DNA of 64,000 nucleotides from Azadirachta indica (Eukaryota; Streptophyta; Magnoliopsida; Sapindales; Meliaceae), in NCBI GenBank assembly GCA_022749755.1, contig CM040448.1, positions 6,632,481 through 6,696,480 on the forward strand. Direction: 5' to 3'. Positions 35,282-48,006 of the stretch are shown here, in pieces. The stretch's first letter is position 1, and each line of letters opens with the position of its first letter. The position numbers and the translations under genes are program-made. The notes below the pieces were generated by a model that searched no databases, had not been told where the DNA came from, and saw only the letters and a list, made by a program, of their open reading frames with translations.

Positions 35282-38200
35282 ATGGATAAAAATTAGATAT
35301 TTAGTGACAGATTATCTGCAAAATATGAAAATTGGCTTGTTGGGTTCCTAAAGCTTGCAATATTAAATGCAGAAAACCGTAGGTCAATTAGATGTCCATG
35401 TAACTTTTGTGCATTATGAATTTTCATAAACCTAAAAAAATTAGGTAAAATTTGTTTCAAAGAGGTTTCTTATCAACATATACCATTTGGAATAGACATG
35501 GAGAGATAGAACATAATTATGACTTTTCAAACTCCCAAGAACATTCCCATAAATTTATATACAAGGAAAATTGTAATGTTATTGACATGGTAGAAGACGT
35601 TTATGAACATTGTCAAAGTAATCCTAAATACCTTAGGGAGGTGCTTGAAAATGCTGAAAAACCATTGTTTTCTGGTTCTAAATATTCAAAATTATCTGGT
35701 TTAATAAAAATTACAATGTGATAGGGAATTTTGGGTGGTCAAATATAGGGTTTTCAGCTTTATTAAATGTCCTTGCAGATATATTACTTGAAAATAACTA
35801 TTTCCCTAACTCAATATATAAAGCCAAGAAAATCAGGAAAGTGTTAGGTTTAGAATATGAAAGAATTGATGCATGTAGGAATAATTGCATTCTTTACTGG
35901 AAGGAGTATGCCATTTATATAAAATGTCCTTCCTGTGTAGAAAGTAGATGGAAAAGATTTAAAAATAAGTTGAAAAAATACTTAAAAGGGGTTGTAGCAA
36001 AGACTTTATGGCATTTTCCTCTTATCTTTAGGTTCAGTGCATGTTTTGATCACCACATAATGCTAAAAACTTAATTGGCATGCAAATAAAAGAATAAAAG
36101 ATGATAAGCTTTGTCATCTAGCAAATTTGCTGATATGGCAATTAGTTGATAACAAGTGGCCTAAGTTTGCATAAGATCGTAGGAACCTTAGATTAGCTGT
36201 CTCAACTGATAGGGTAAATCGTCATAATACACATAGCATAACCTATAGTTGTTGGTTGGTTACGATGATCACATACAATCTCCTTTCATGGCTTTGCATG
36301 AAGCAAAAATTCATTATATTGTCTATATTAATTTTTGGAGATCCAAAATAGCTTGGTAATGCCTTAGATGTTTATCTTACACTTGAAAACCTGAAAACCT
36401 TGTGGGAAGTATGTGTAGAAGTATATGATGCATGGAAAAAAGAAACATTTATTTTGTGGGCAGTTTTCTTGTGAATAATCATCGATTTTGCCGTATACAG
36501 CAACCTATCTAAGTATAGTGTTAGGGGTTATTTGTATGAAATGTGGAAAAAAAATATTAGGCCATGTTGGCTTAAGCATGGTAGGAAAAATGTCTTCATA
36601 AGCCATCGTCGATTTTTACCCTTTAATCACTTATATAGAAAGTTAAAAAAAGTGCTTAATGGAGAGCAAGAATAAGATAAGCCTCTTATTCCTTTGAATG
36701 TTCAGGAAGTTTTGAAAATTGTTGAACAAATTGAAAACAAATTTGGGATAAAAAAGGCTAAGAAATAAATTTGTAAGGGGCAAAACTTGTTTAAGAAAAA
36801 ATCTATTTCATTTGACTTAAGAGTATTGGCAGCACTTACTAGTATGCCATCAACTTGATGTCTACACATCGAAAAAAATGTGTGTAACAACATATATGGC
36901 ACATTACTTTATTAATTGATAATACAAAAGATGGTATTAATGCTAGAAAAGACTTTAGGGAAATGAACGTTAGGCCACAACTTATACCTGATGAAAATCA
37001 CCTTAATTTACACATTGTCTAAACAAGAGAAAAAAAAATTTTCTATCAAACCTTACATGAAACCAAGGTACCAGAGTGGTTACTCTAACCTTAGAATTAT
37101 TGTGTCGGTGGAAGATTGTCGTCTTCAAGGTCTTAAGTCCCATGATTGTCACACTTTGATACAACAATTATTGCCATTAGCAATTCGAAATTGCTTGCGA
37201 AAACCCGTTAGAGTTTCCATAACTAGAATGTGTTTCTTCTTTAATAGATTTTGCAATAAAGTGATAAATGTAGAGAGTTTAGATTGATTACAAAAGGATG
37301 TTGAGGTTACTTTGTGTATGTTTGAACAATTTTTTCCACCAAACTTCTTCGACACAGTGGTGCATTTGATAGTCCATCTTGTTCAAGAAGTAAGGTTATG
37401 TGGAATTTTTTTACCTTATATGGATGTATCTTTTTGAGTGATGTATGAAAGTGTATAATGGTTGTGTTTGTAATTGCAACCATCTTGATGGATGCATTGT
37501 TCATAGCCACATTATTGAGAAAGCTCTAGACTTTTCTGCTAAATACCTTTACACTTATAATTTTGACCATACACTTTACCTTTTAAGTGAAAGCCCATTG
37601 ATCATTGGACAAATGTAGTTAGTTGACCTCTAAAAGCTAGATCAAGAATATCTTTGCATTTTGGAGAACACACCTAAGATTGTCCTATATACCATGTAAG
37701 TACTCGTAGCCTTTTACTGAATAGTATGCATTTCAACACAAACATGATGAGTTCGTAACTTATATAATCGTTGACATAGGAAACATAAGGAGATTTTAAA
37801 GTCTAAGAATCCAAAACAATCAAGCAATGATGTATGGTTGCAAAATGAGTACAATCATGCCCTTGTTGGTTAGTGAAAGAGCGAGGTCAACAAACTTTGC
37901 ACAAGTCCATATTTAACATGAATTCCTTTCTCACAACTAGTTTGCATAAAAATAATATGCTTTGTTTTTGTTTTAATCTTAATTTTAGGTTTAACTAGAC
38001 TTTGAGGTTGGTGTACATGTCGCTGAAACAATAAGGTGGTTAGCCAACAAGCCTCGATCTAGGGTAACTAAATATACATCGTATTCTATAAATGATGTCA
38101 CTCTTACAACAAAAGATTTAGAGAATAATCATATAACTTAGAATAATAGAGTTATACTTCTTGCAAAAGTCATGCAAGTTTCAAGTGCTAAAGACAAGAA

Positions 38201-38556
38201 TCCTCATTTTAGTAGCGACTTTTTATTGGGTGATTGATGAAATATGGGAAGTAGTTTATCTCTTGTTTAGAAAATTTATTTTTAAATGTGATTGGATTAA
38301 AAATAAGGTTGTGAGAGTTGATGAGCTCGGTTTTACGGTGGTTGATTTGAATATAATTAATAATAAGTCGTATAGTTTCATTTTAGCATTGCATGCAAAA
38401 CAAATCTTTTATGTTAAGCATCAAAAGGATAGTACTAAATATATGACATGTTCATTAGCTGAAACAATCTATAAAAAAGGCTATTATGATGAATGTGATG
38501 GTATGGTTTTGCATATGCCTTTGTCTAAGGACTTGTCGTTATGTGAATTTATGTAA
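35282..38556 (+). pseudogene. CACTA transposase relic (TNP2, DUF4218, DUF4216)
   Basis: Domain order is complete though frames are broken. Transposase-associated domain from ATG 35282: 'RLSAKYENWLVGFL', 'IRCPCNFCA', then 'HGEIEHNYDF' near 35500. TNP2 core about 35620-36660: 'AEKPLFSG', 'NSIYKAKKIRKVLGLEYERIDACRNNCILYWKEYA' (split over 35800-35930), then 'SCVESRWK', 'YNLLSWLCMKQKF' and 'WLKHGRKNVFISHRRFLPF' (to about 36630). A downstream segment carries 'HIEKNVCNNIYGTLL' (about 36860-36910). DUF4218 about 37110-37520: 'GLKSHDCHTLIQQLLPLAIR', 'MFEQFFPPNFFDTVVHLIVHL'. DUF4216 about 38215-38556: 'KCDWIKNKVVRVDELGFTVVDLN'. It would have cut and pasted the element; now inactive. Confidence 0.9.
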
Positions 38557-38640
38557 TTTAAACATTGATAATAAATAAAGTTGTTATTTATTTAAAGCCA
38601 AATGTGATTGTATTAATAAGTAAAAGGCTCCATAGTTTAT

Positions 38641-39306
38641 TGTCACTCACTAAATTACTCCTTGCAGCCTTAGTGGGCAATTTCACACACACAATTGTCA
38701 CTAAGTAAGCCTAATTCACTTAAATTTAGAGAGAAACAGAGAATAACACAAAGAAAGGAAGCTTAGTAAGAATGAAACATACTATATTATTTGATTTGTT
38801 TTTCCAAGATTGAATTGATTACAAATGCACTTTCCTCTACCCATTTATATTAGAGAAGGCTAGGAAAGGATGGTGAGGATTGCACCTCACTTTGACACTT
38901 TGGATGGCTAGAATTAGTCATTTAGAATTCTACATTCTTTAGTCAAAAATATCTTAAATATCTATACCTACCACCTTTTAGAATGAAGGTGCCTAATATT
39001 TCTAAAAATTAGGTCATTTGGGCCTATTTATGCATACATGATTAAAGGTGGATTTTGGGCTTTATAGCCTATATGTTTTTATGCCTAATTTAGTTAACTT
39101 GTTCTGGAATGGCCAAAAAATATGTAGACTTACATCTGTTCGCTATTGGTTTACTACTCATTCGAGCATTGTTAATCTGCAAGTGTTTTCCTTTATGTGC
39201 TTGTGCATTTTGTTTGTGAAACTTGTGCACTCTTACTCTGATACTTGCATGCTTATGAGCTCTTTTGGTTACAAGTGTGTCATGTATGTCTTATTTCTCC
39301 GTGACA
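38641..39306 (-). repeat. 3' LTR of the minus-strand element
   Basis: 666 bp, collinear with 40836-41546 through 'attactcc', 'cacttaaatttagagagaaa', 'cactttgacacttt' and 'ctacattcttta' blocks. It lies 85 bp after the CACTA transposase stop. Confidence 0.75.
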
Positions 39307-40817
39307 TTTTCCCATATCCATTTTCTTGACATCTTCATTAAGTCTTCTTTTGTAGTCCTCGACATTATCTTGGGTTTGCCATGGGATTACACACCTCTTT
39401 ACCATTTAAAAGGCTACTATTGCTTTGGTGCCAACATAGATGCACTCGATTTATACCTTGTGTCTCTTACCCATGTTATGGAACTCTATGAATGGTAAAG
39501 GCAACATTTTATTTGCAAATTCGTCGCCCAACACAAGTTGAAAATCATCCATCGGCAAGATGTTTAAATCCAATTTACCTTGCCATGTTCCAATCTCGAT
39601 TTTAGGCTTAACTTTTTTGCTAATTTCTCTGCGATTAAATATTATTTAGCACCAAAATTGATAAATGCTTTGAAGGTTACCTTTTTTGTACAAGTATTGA
39701 CGTATTCTAATGTCTTTTTAGATTTGATCATTGTCGCAGCAATATCCCTGTTCATTTTTCCTTTAGGCATCCCTTTGATCTTTGAGATGGTATTGACAAT
39801 TGGCATTAATCTTAATCAAGCATCTTTTGTGAGATTTTTCTTATCCGCGCTAGTGATAGCGTTAAGCTATTATAGACTCCCAACGTTCACTGCTTCTTGT
39901 GCCACTAACGTAGCACTTAAAGCCTCTTTTTTTAGGCACATCCTTTGATGGTCTCCGCCATATAAAAAACACGTCCATATCTTTCTCTCACACTATACAT
40001 CTTATTGTTCATTGTTTGGTAATCTCCTCATACCATATTGGTTGTGAAGGTTACTTCTCCCACCTTTCTCTTGTCCATCCTTACTCGGTTTCTCCACATT
40101 CGGTTTGTTATAATCTTTGAGCATCTCTGCTATGGTGATTTCTATATATGTCGCAAAAACTTAAGCTATTTCGCATGTTTCCTATGCCACCAAGTAAAAG
40201 CATGATTGGAAAGATATAGTGTAATGGTGCTTACCTTATCTACATTGTTGTGTAATCTAATGCCTTTGAGGTAATGCTTGATTTGCTACAAATAGTCATT
40301 TAGCTCTTTAGCATTATGCTTCCTACTATACGGTTTTAGTGCCTAGATCCTTGGCAAATAGGCAACTAAAGATTGGGAGGTATTAACGTCGCTAGATATC
40401 ACTTATTTATAGAGGCTCATATTGCCTTTTGCATCTTCCAAGATCATCTATAATTCTTGCATCACTTGTGTACTTTATACATTATCTCGAAGAGTTTGGG
40501 TTTGGCCTCGATTGCTTTAAACCCTCTATAATGCAACTTTTTGGCAGAATAGGGAAAATTTTTGTTGAGTTCCTATAACTCTTTTCCTTTTGTGGCCAAC
40601 CTGCTCTCAAAGTCTTCAATAATTTGCTCTACCATGTCAAGTCAATCCCTGGTATTGGCAAGCCCGACTATTATCTTTTTAGTAGTGGTACCTAATTCGT
40701 TGAGTGTATCACAAGTTTTGCTTTATGCTCGAGTTTTCGTTCCTTTGACAATAACAAACTCACGTCCAGGAATTTCTTTATCTTGTGCCATTACAAACCT
40801 TTCTTCCTCTTTTGAAA

Positions 40818-40833
40818 CCTAGCTCTGATACCA
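40818..40833 (-). other. Primer binding site (initiator tRNA-Met type)
   Basis: TGGTATCAGAGCTAGG on the minus strand, two bases inside the 5' LTR. The first twelve bases match the usual plant LTR-retrotransposon primer site exactly. Confidence 0.85.
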
Positions 40834-40835
40834 CT

Positions 40836-41546
40836 TGTCACAAACCAAATTACTCCGTGTGGCCTTAATGAGCAATTATGCATACAATTATTGCTAGGTA
40901 AGCTTGATTCACTTAAATTTAGAGAGAAAAAGAGAATAGCACAAAGAAATGAAGCTTTGTAAGAATGATCACTATATTATTTGATTTATTTTCCAAGCTT
41001 AGATTGATTACAAATGCAATTAACTCCACCTATTTAAACTTGAGGAGGTTAGAAAAAGATGGTTAGGATTGCATCTCACTTTGACACTTTCAATAGATAA
41101 GATTAACTAGCTAGAATTCTACATTCTTTAGGTCAAAAATATCTTAAATATTTGCACCTACCACTTTCTAGATTAAAGGTGCCTAACATTTCTAAAAATT
41201 GGGCCATTTGGGCTACTTAAGCTTTTTAGGCTTTTTTATGCATATGTTTAAGGGTGGATTTTGGGGGTAATAGCCTACATGTTTGTATGCTCAATTTAGG
41301 TAACGTGCTTTGAAATGGCCACAAAATGGACAAAAGTATTCGCTCTCCCAAACGACCTTCTTACACATTTAGTCTGGTGAGTTCCATTGGTTTACTATTC
41401 ACTCAGGCACTATACATCTGTGAGTATTTTCCCTTATATGCTTGTGCATTCATTTGTGGAACTTGCGTGCTCTTACTTTGATACTTGTGTGCTGATGTAC
41501 TCTTTTTGTTACAAGTTTTCCATGTACGTCTTATTACCATATGACA
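40836..41546 (-). repeat. 5' LTR of the minus-strand element
   Basis: 711 bp, starting TGTCAC and ending ATGACA on the plus strand; on the minus strand it precedes the primer binding site, which fixes the orientation. About 45 bp longer than its partner because of indels. Confidence 0.75.
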
Positions 41547-43000
41547 TTATATTTTGATAAAGTTTTATATATAGGAGGTATATTTGAGGTGTAGAAGTTA
41601 ATCATAGCCCAAAACTGATTTCCATCCCATAAACAAAAGCTAAGCGCTTTGTTTGGGTAAGGTTGCAGTGTTACTTTTCTTTAATAAGAAAATAGTGAGT
41701 CTCTGACCATTTGAAGTAGGAACTTTAAGACATAGATACTGGTGTATTATTAGAATGCACTAAGCATGACCACGAAGAGGTTTAGATCATTTGGTGGAAA
41801 TACTATAACCAAATATAAAACTTTATACTTAAGCATTATGGTATCTCTACCTAAATCCTTAGTAGGTAATGTACTTCTAGTTTGTAGGCAATGGTCTTTG
41901 ATTGGAATAGAAAGTGAGACCATGAGACTAATGGTCAATACCATGGCTAGTTGGGATTGCAAGATTTATATGCTAGTAGACACTATTTTATAGATATAGA
42001 ATTCTTGACTCTAAAAGGAATACAGAATACTACCACCTTTAAGGTTTTACAAGATTTTAGTTGGAAAAGTCTTGGTTGAGTGTTTAGTGAAAGAGTTCAT
42101 TAAACTAAGATTTAGTTTAATAAATCTTAACCCAACTAAATGGTGTAAAATTATGATCAAGGAATCAATATATAATTGGAAGGGTAAAACGATAAATTAC
42201 ACCTAGTTTTAATTATTGGTATTCCATAAAAGGGTAGTTATGGTGACTTGTTGTTCAATGGATAGAGTTTTAAGATATTTTAATTAGATTAGTTCATAAA
42301 ACTTTCTATAAAAAATATTTAATTCAAGAGTGTAACTTTGGGCTTTCAGTTGAATGCGCCAAAGTTAATAGAAAAGCCCACTAAAATTATGAGACAATAG
42401 GATGCTGAGAAAAGTTTATTAGAACTTGTTAATTAAATATATCCATCAAGGTCTCTTGAGTAAGTGTAATTCTATAAGCTAGAACAAGTAGAATCAAAGA
42501 GAAGGAATATTTAATTCAATTGAAGAATTAATCCTAGATATTAAATTAAATGGATTGGGCCAATTATAAATTAATAAAAATTAATTTATAATTGGATCTA
42601 TTGAATTGGGCTAGATATTTAATTAATAAGATAAATTAATGAGCTGGTTATTTGATTAATGAGATTAATAAAAAAAGTGAGTTTAAGTTAAATTAGATTA
42701 ATCAAAGCCCAAAAGCCTAAGTTCAATTCTTTTTAGGGTTAAGATTTAGTAGAACACTATAAAGAAGCAGTTAAAATGTGTGTTGCAGGAAGAAGAGAAC
42801 ACATAGTTTGGCTTTCTGTGTCCTTCCTAACAATTTATACTTCAATTTTCTTTAATTCTAGTTTGCAGTTGATGCCACACATCAAGTTCTTGCATAAAAA
42901 GTAGATATACTTGGAAATTTAAGTTGGTAAGAAGGCATAAAGACCCAATAAGTTTTTAAAAACTATAAGCACAAGGTCATAGTCCAAATTTTTCTCTAGG
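41547..43000. other. Unassigned, LTR-like noncoding DNA
   Basis: No domain recognised. The stretch 42540-42900 has an AT-rich palindrome-like block, a promoter-like 'cactataaagaagc' near 42747 and a following leader, as in copia LTRs. I found no matching partner or target duplication. The open frames at 41750-41993 on both strands overlap each other and look like chance. Confidence 0.35.
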
Positions 43001-43382
43001 TTCCAACGACATCCTACATAAAAAGGAGCTTAATTTCTAGGATAGATATATCATTGAAGCCTCCATTTATTTTCCACTTTGAGATGTTATACCTTAAAGG
43101 CTTCCCAAAGGGCTTAGATACCAGTAATGAGATATTTAGTTCTTTAGAAATATTTTATGATCTCCTACAACCTAAATTGTGCATCATAATCTATTATGTC
43201 ATATAAATAGGAATTTAATAGTAAGCTATATCACTGAATGTACAAGAGCTGCAAATCGTGCAACATCTCACTTTATGGCTAGCTTTCTTCCCATTCAGGC
43301 ATGTGAGGGCATTCTATTGGGATATTATCCCTCCAAAGCATCTCGCTGTATGTTACTAAGCATATTCCCAATCATGTCATAG

Positions 43383-43580
43383 GGTATCCAGTCATATTAT
43401 TGCCGGGTATCTAGTCATACATTATGAGTATTGTGAGCATCTTTCGTGGCCACCTTTGTGGGTATCTAATCATGTATTATAGCTGTCACTAAGCATCCTA
43501 TACAGGCATCCTCTTTTAGGCATCTAGTCATGTCATGTATTATGGCTATCACCGAGCATCCTTTTTTGGGCATCTATAAG
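43383..43580. repeat. Minisatellite of 'gggtatctagtcatgtattat' units
   Basis: Related units start near 43383, 43405, 43460, 43519 and 43568, most about 50-60 bp long. They share 'gg(g)(t/c)atctagtcat' and, further on, '(c/t)(a/g)agcatc'. Possibly part of the LTR or 3' untranslated region of the neighbouring gypsy element. Confidence 0.6.
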
Positions 43581-44149
43581 ACAATGGTTGCTCGTTATAG
43601 GTAGTATATTTGGTTAAAGTGACCTGTAGGTTGTGTAAGATTGTCATCAAGTGTCTCTCCTTTTGTTATTATTTATTACACTTTTTACGAGGATATTTTA
43701 TCTTCTTACAACTTTGCTTTTGAGAGATTGAGATCTTGTAATATTTTTCTTTTCTTGTTGTATTAATATACTTTGGATGCAAATAATAGGCCCCTGGTTG
43801 TAATTTGAATGGAAAGAATGAATAAATGAGAAAATATTTTTGATTTACAAGGGCTCTAATTTAAAGAAAGAAAACTACTTAACAAGGAAAGGTTTTCGCA
43901 ATAGAAATCTTTTAAAAAAAATATATAAAATGAACCTCATAGAAGCATTGTGTGGTAAGTTTCATTAATTCAATAATATGTTGTATACCTTTCTGGTAAG
44001 ATTTGAGAAAGGTCTAAGTTAGTGCTACCTTTATCTAAGTTGGCACAGCCTTTAAGTATAGTAGTTCATACTAGTAATAGTCTAACTGAGTTGGCATAGC
44101 CCCCAAAATGATGTTTGTGCAGTTTCAGAAGTAGTATTTATTGAGCCAT

Positions 44150-45110
44150 TTCCTGTTAATAGGTCTCATAGCTCTTGTCCGTCAATGGTGGCAAGGTGAA
44201 AATTATCCACTTTTATATACTTCCTTGATGATATATGGACCTTTTCATTGTAGGGTGAATTTGGTTAGAGAAGCCAATTTATTCTTGATGTGTTAAGCCA
44301 TTTTAAGGAACATATTACCAAGATTAAGGTCAAGGTTTTATACAACTACAGCCTAGGCTACTACCATTCTCTGATGGTAGAAATCCATCTGTGCATCTTT
44401 ATTTTTTTTGCCATCACCTTAAGCTATCCTAAGAGAGTAAAGATAGGAGGATTTTCAATAGTAAGAATCATCTTGGTACTGGGGATGTTAAGCTCAACTA
44501 ATCTTGTAGCTTCTGTGCCTTATACTAGCGTGAATGGTGAAAAGCTAGTAACTATCCTCAGCGAAGACCTATAGGCCTATAATGCTTAATTGAAATACGT
44601 GCTCTAATCAGCACCATATTTATGTACCATTTTACTAAAGATCTTTAGAAGCATTTTGTCAGTAACATCTATTTGTCTATTTCCTTATGGATAATATGAT
44701 GTAAACCTTTTGTACTTAATGCTGTTGTGGGCGAGTGTAGCTTCCACTTGTCTATTGACTAATGGAGTGCTATTATCTGTAAAGAGCTTATAAGGAATCT
44801 CTAAATGGCCTATAACGTACTCCTTTATAAAGTTGGCTACAACAGAACCAACAGCCTTTCTTAAGAGGAGTAGCTTATATGCATTTGGAGAAGAATTTTA
44901 CTCGCAAGTATCTAATTGTAGTTGCACGTTACAAGGTAGATTGGTGTTATAAGATCCAACCCCCAAGTGTTAAAAAAAAAAAAAAAAAATCCAAGGTAGA
45001 GTCATGTCTTGTAAGGGACAGAATGTCGAAGTTGTAGGTTTTGCAGATTTGACATCCGTAGTAGTGGCACCTTTTGACAAAGTGCTTTAGATCCTTTTGT
45101 ACAATAAGCT
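44150..45110 (-). pseudogene. Gypsy integrase relic
   Basis: Minus strand. Near 44960-44925 is 'WGLDLITPI', the start of the catalytic core in Tat-like elements. About 44700-44450 contains, in order, 'HNSIKYKRFTSYYP', 'GNRQIDVTDKMLLKIFSKMV', 'ALWAYRSSLRI' and 'VYGTEATRLVELNIPS', matching the well-known gypsy integrase C-terminal half. The final module with 'KGPYIIKEVYK' lies at 44246-44208. An A run at about 44972-44989 and several stops break the frame. Confidence 0.85.
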
Positions 45111-48006
45111 AATAGTAAACAGGATCAGTAAGCTTGGGATATGTTCTTCATGTTCTCCATTATGCACCTTATGTTGATCCTTTGTGTTTTTAAGTGAGTA
45201 AAAAACCTTGATGAGCCTTATTGAAACCTTTTGTAGAATAAAAGGCCTCCTTCCATGAATTACACTTTGCTGTCCATTTTAATTCATTGGCCCCTCTTTG
45301 GCTTGCTATAGTGTGCTATTAAAGAGGTATTGATTGGAGAGTTCTCGTTGGTCTCTTAAGGTAGCACATGGCCAAATTCTTTTCTTCATACAATAAGCAG
45401 TGTATGCACGTTGTCTGAATTAGATTAGCTTGTTTCTTTATGTTAGCTAGTAGCAATTAGCTCTTTGAAGGCATCTATAAAGACAAACCTTGTTTATTGT
45501 ATTACATATTGCAAGTTGAATCTCATGAAATTCTTCTCGACTCTTTGCTACAAAGATACATTTTGACCATTATGACACCTTTTTATAGAAGAAACCTTTG
45601 ATCTACTCGAGATGAGTCACCTCAATTGGCTATATGAGAGCTTGCAGTATTATATGCTATTCATCATCAAGTGGTAAGTTTTTTTTTTTTTTCATTCTTG
45701 AACTCAGGATTGATAAGACAACATGTTCTTCTTTCCTTAAAATGGAGATATTAATGACATTTTCTTCTAAGTTCTGATTTGGTTTCTAATATGGTCAAGG
45801 TGTTGGCTTACGTGTTTTGGTGTTTGCTAACATGATTAATTGTTGCTTCTTTAAGTCCTTATAACAATTAGTAGATAAGTGCTTTATATAGAGCCAACTA
45901 CAAGTCTTCTTTTCACTAATTGAGCGATTAGTGTAGGGTCTCCTACTAGCCTAAACTTGTGGCTTTCATATTTAACACTATTCAAAGGTTGATGATTACT
46001 GCTTCTATTAAGCAATATTATTTGTGCATAGGATGTTGAGCTTGAATGAGAAGGATAACTTTTGTTTAATGAGATTAATTATTGCCAGTTTGGCTTGACT
46101 TATTGTTAATCCATTAAAATGTCCATGGTCTTTTTTTTAAAGCATGTGTGCAGGCTTTTGCTGGTAAGCCTTTAGGTATCTCCTCCATAAAATCACTATC
46201 CTTCTTAGTGGAAAAGGTGGTTATCGTATCGGTTACCACTTATCTTTTCATTGTGCTACATCTAATTTCAAATTTTGCGAGCGTGAATAACTAGCTTGCC
46301 AATTTTCCAGTTAATATTGGCTTAAGTAATAAATACCTTATAGGATCGGCTTTGACCATTAGGTGTAATAAGTGTGCTTGGAAATAATATCTTCACGTCT
46401 GCATAGCATATACTAGCACAAGACATATATGTTGTGATCAAAGGAATTGTGCTTTAATTTTTGGTAATTGCCTGCAATGTAGTATACTTGATGCCACTGG
46501 TTGTCTTCATCCACTTAAGCTAATAAGGCTCGTATGGCAATTGATCATGTGGCCAGGAAGGTGTGTAATGCTTTGCCTCGAATAGGTATTGGTAGTAGTT
46601 CATTTTGATTACGCAAATTGTCTGCAGTAACTAAATCTGTGTTATACTCTGTTTCTAAACTGGTGTAATTTAGGTCATTAGTTTTATGACCTCCGCTCGA
46701 AAAGCATTTTGGCCTCACACATCATCATAAGTGGTATACAATATGATTGTTTCTCTTTTCTCGATTGTAAGAGTTAATGGTTGACCTAACAGGTTCCTAC
46801 GAATATCTCTTCTATTTATTTGAACTTCAACCATCTTATAATTCTGTATATCTCATAATTCAACCTATTCATCTAGAGGAATTCCTTCAGGTTTTGTTGT
46901 CATCGTACTACTAGATATCGCAACTAAAAGATATATCTTCTAGGTTTCTTCAATCAATTTGATGAATGCATTAAGATTGAAGTTCTCGAGGAAGATGCAA
47001 TATTCAACGAGTATGTTGCTCACATATATCTTAACAAGTCATTTCTCGTCTTTTGTTCATGACATTTTAGCATCAAGTTGTGAAAATGCTTCATGAAGTC
47101 TAGGAATTCTTAATATTGCTGCTTGGTAATAGAAAGTTGGAGTAGCGTCTCTTTCTCTTCACTTTGCAAATACTTCTGATAGCACTTTTGATGCTAGATC
47201 CCTCCTTGATTGTATAAATCTTAGTGGTAAGGTAGCGTAATAAGAGATTTAGAAAACTTCCTGAGGAGTATGCCTTCATTATAGGCGTGTACCTCAAGAG
47301 TGTCTATGAAACAAATGACTTTGCCATCGAACAATATAAACTTTAGAGCTTTATACCTAGATGGATATGGTTGGCACAAAATCTCCTCTAGATAAGGTGG
47401 TAGTAGTGTATGTTCTATCTATAATTCTATTAGATTATGTATATATTGCTTCATGAATGTTATCATGTCCACACGAGTGGTAAGGAGTTAAGACTCTACT
47501 ACTAGTTAATTAGCAGAAGCCCTCAACGTAGCTCCATTAAATATTTATTCATTATCTTATTGTTAGGTGAAGAGGCGATATTAGAGTAGTGTAGACATCA
47601 AAGCTCATATGTCTTTCATATCCTTATATATATCCTGAGTTTTCTGCATGACAAGAACAATGTTAATATTATTAGCATTTAGATTTTTACCTTGTTGCTC
47701 TTATTAGCATTGTCGGTTAACGTGGAAGACATATTTTGTAAGATCCTAGCTGAACTTTCTAAAATGTTGTGCAAGAAATCTACTTAATTCACCTGTCAAA
47801 TCGTGATTGTTTAATCGCTTGAGTAGGTTTTATATTGCTCTCAATGGGCTTCAATACTACTAGGCCTTTTAATCTAAATTAAGCTTTCGTGCCCTTTCTA
47901 AGTTATAGATAGTAACATCCACTATGTCCCTCGGGTTTCACCTAGTGGCCCGAGAGTCATGATGTTGCAACCCTATAAGACTTGCTTAGATTTCTTTGGA
48001 GAGATC

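Larger units (their letters stand above)
33439..38640 (+). mobile_element. CACTA (En/Spm-type) DNA transposon, decayed
   Basis: Left terminus CACCACTAGAAATTTG (33439) is close to the common CACTA end CACTACTAGAAATTT. It sits inside the 3' LTR of the preceding element, after 'tag' (33436-33438), which could be the 3-bp target copy. A 1.8-kb non-coding leader with subterminal repeats precedes the transposase relic. The right terminus was not found: after the DUF4216 stop at 38556 another retroelement begins at 38641, so the 3' end may be displaced or lost. Confidence 0.8.
38641..41546 (-). mobile_element. Gypsy-like LTR element with gag only, minus strand
   Basis: Direct repeats at 38641-39306 and 40836-41546 both begin TGTCAC and end (G/A)TGACA. 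On the minus strand the 40836-41546 copy is the 5' LTR, followed after two bases by TGGTATCAGAGCTAGG (40833-40818), a good initiator-Met tRNA primer site. The 1.53-kb interior (minus strand) begins with an in-frame segment 'MAQDKEIPGRELVI' and later has a zinc-knuckle-like 'ADHQRMCLKKRGF' near 39950. No RT or integrase fits in the space. 'ttat' flanks both ends, a possible short target duplication. Non-autonomous and decayed. Confidence 0.75.
43001..48006 (-). mobile_element. Decayed Ty3/gypsy (Tat-like) retrotransposon, minus strand
   Basis: Minus strand, from high to low coordinate: gag relic about 47480-47000 (segments like 'ITLPLRFIQSRRDLASKVLSEVFAK' and 'AFSQLDAKM'), RNase H about 46475-46240 ('YYFQAHLLHLMVKADPIRYLL', 'KPILTGKLA'), integrase about 45110-44150. 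Stops and frameshifts are dense. RT was not clearly recognised. LTRs were not defined, though the repeat-rich 43300-43800 could be part of one. A solo LTR begins at 48007 and the flank resumes at 49511. Confidence 0.75.

Noticed and set aside
36702..37510. Several minus-strand open frames
   Set aside because: Antisense to the CACTA transposase relic, whose plus-strand motifs are clear.
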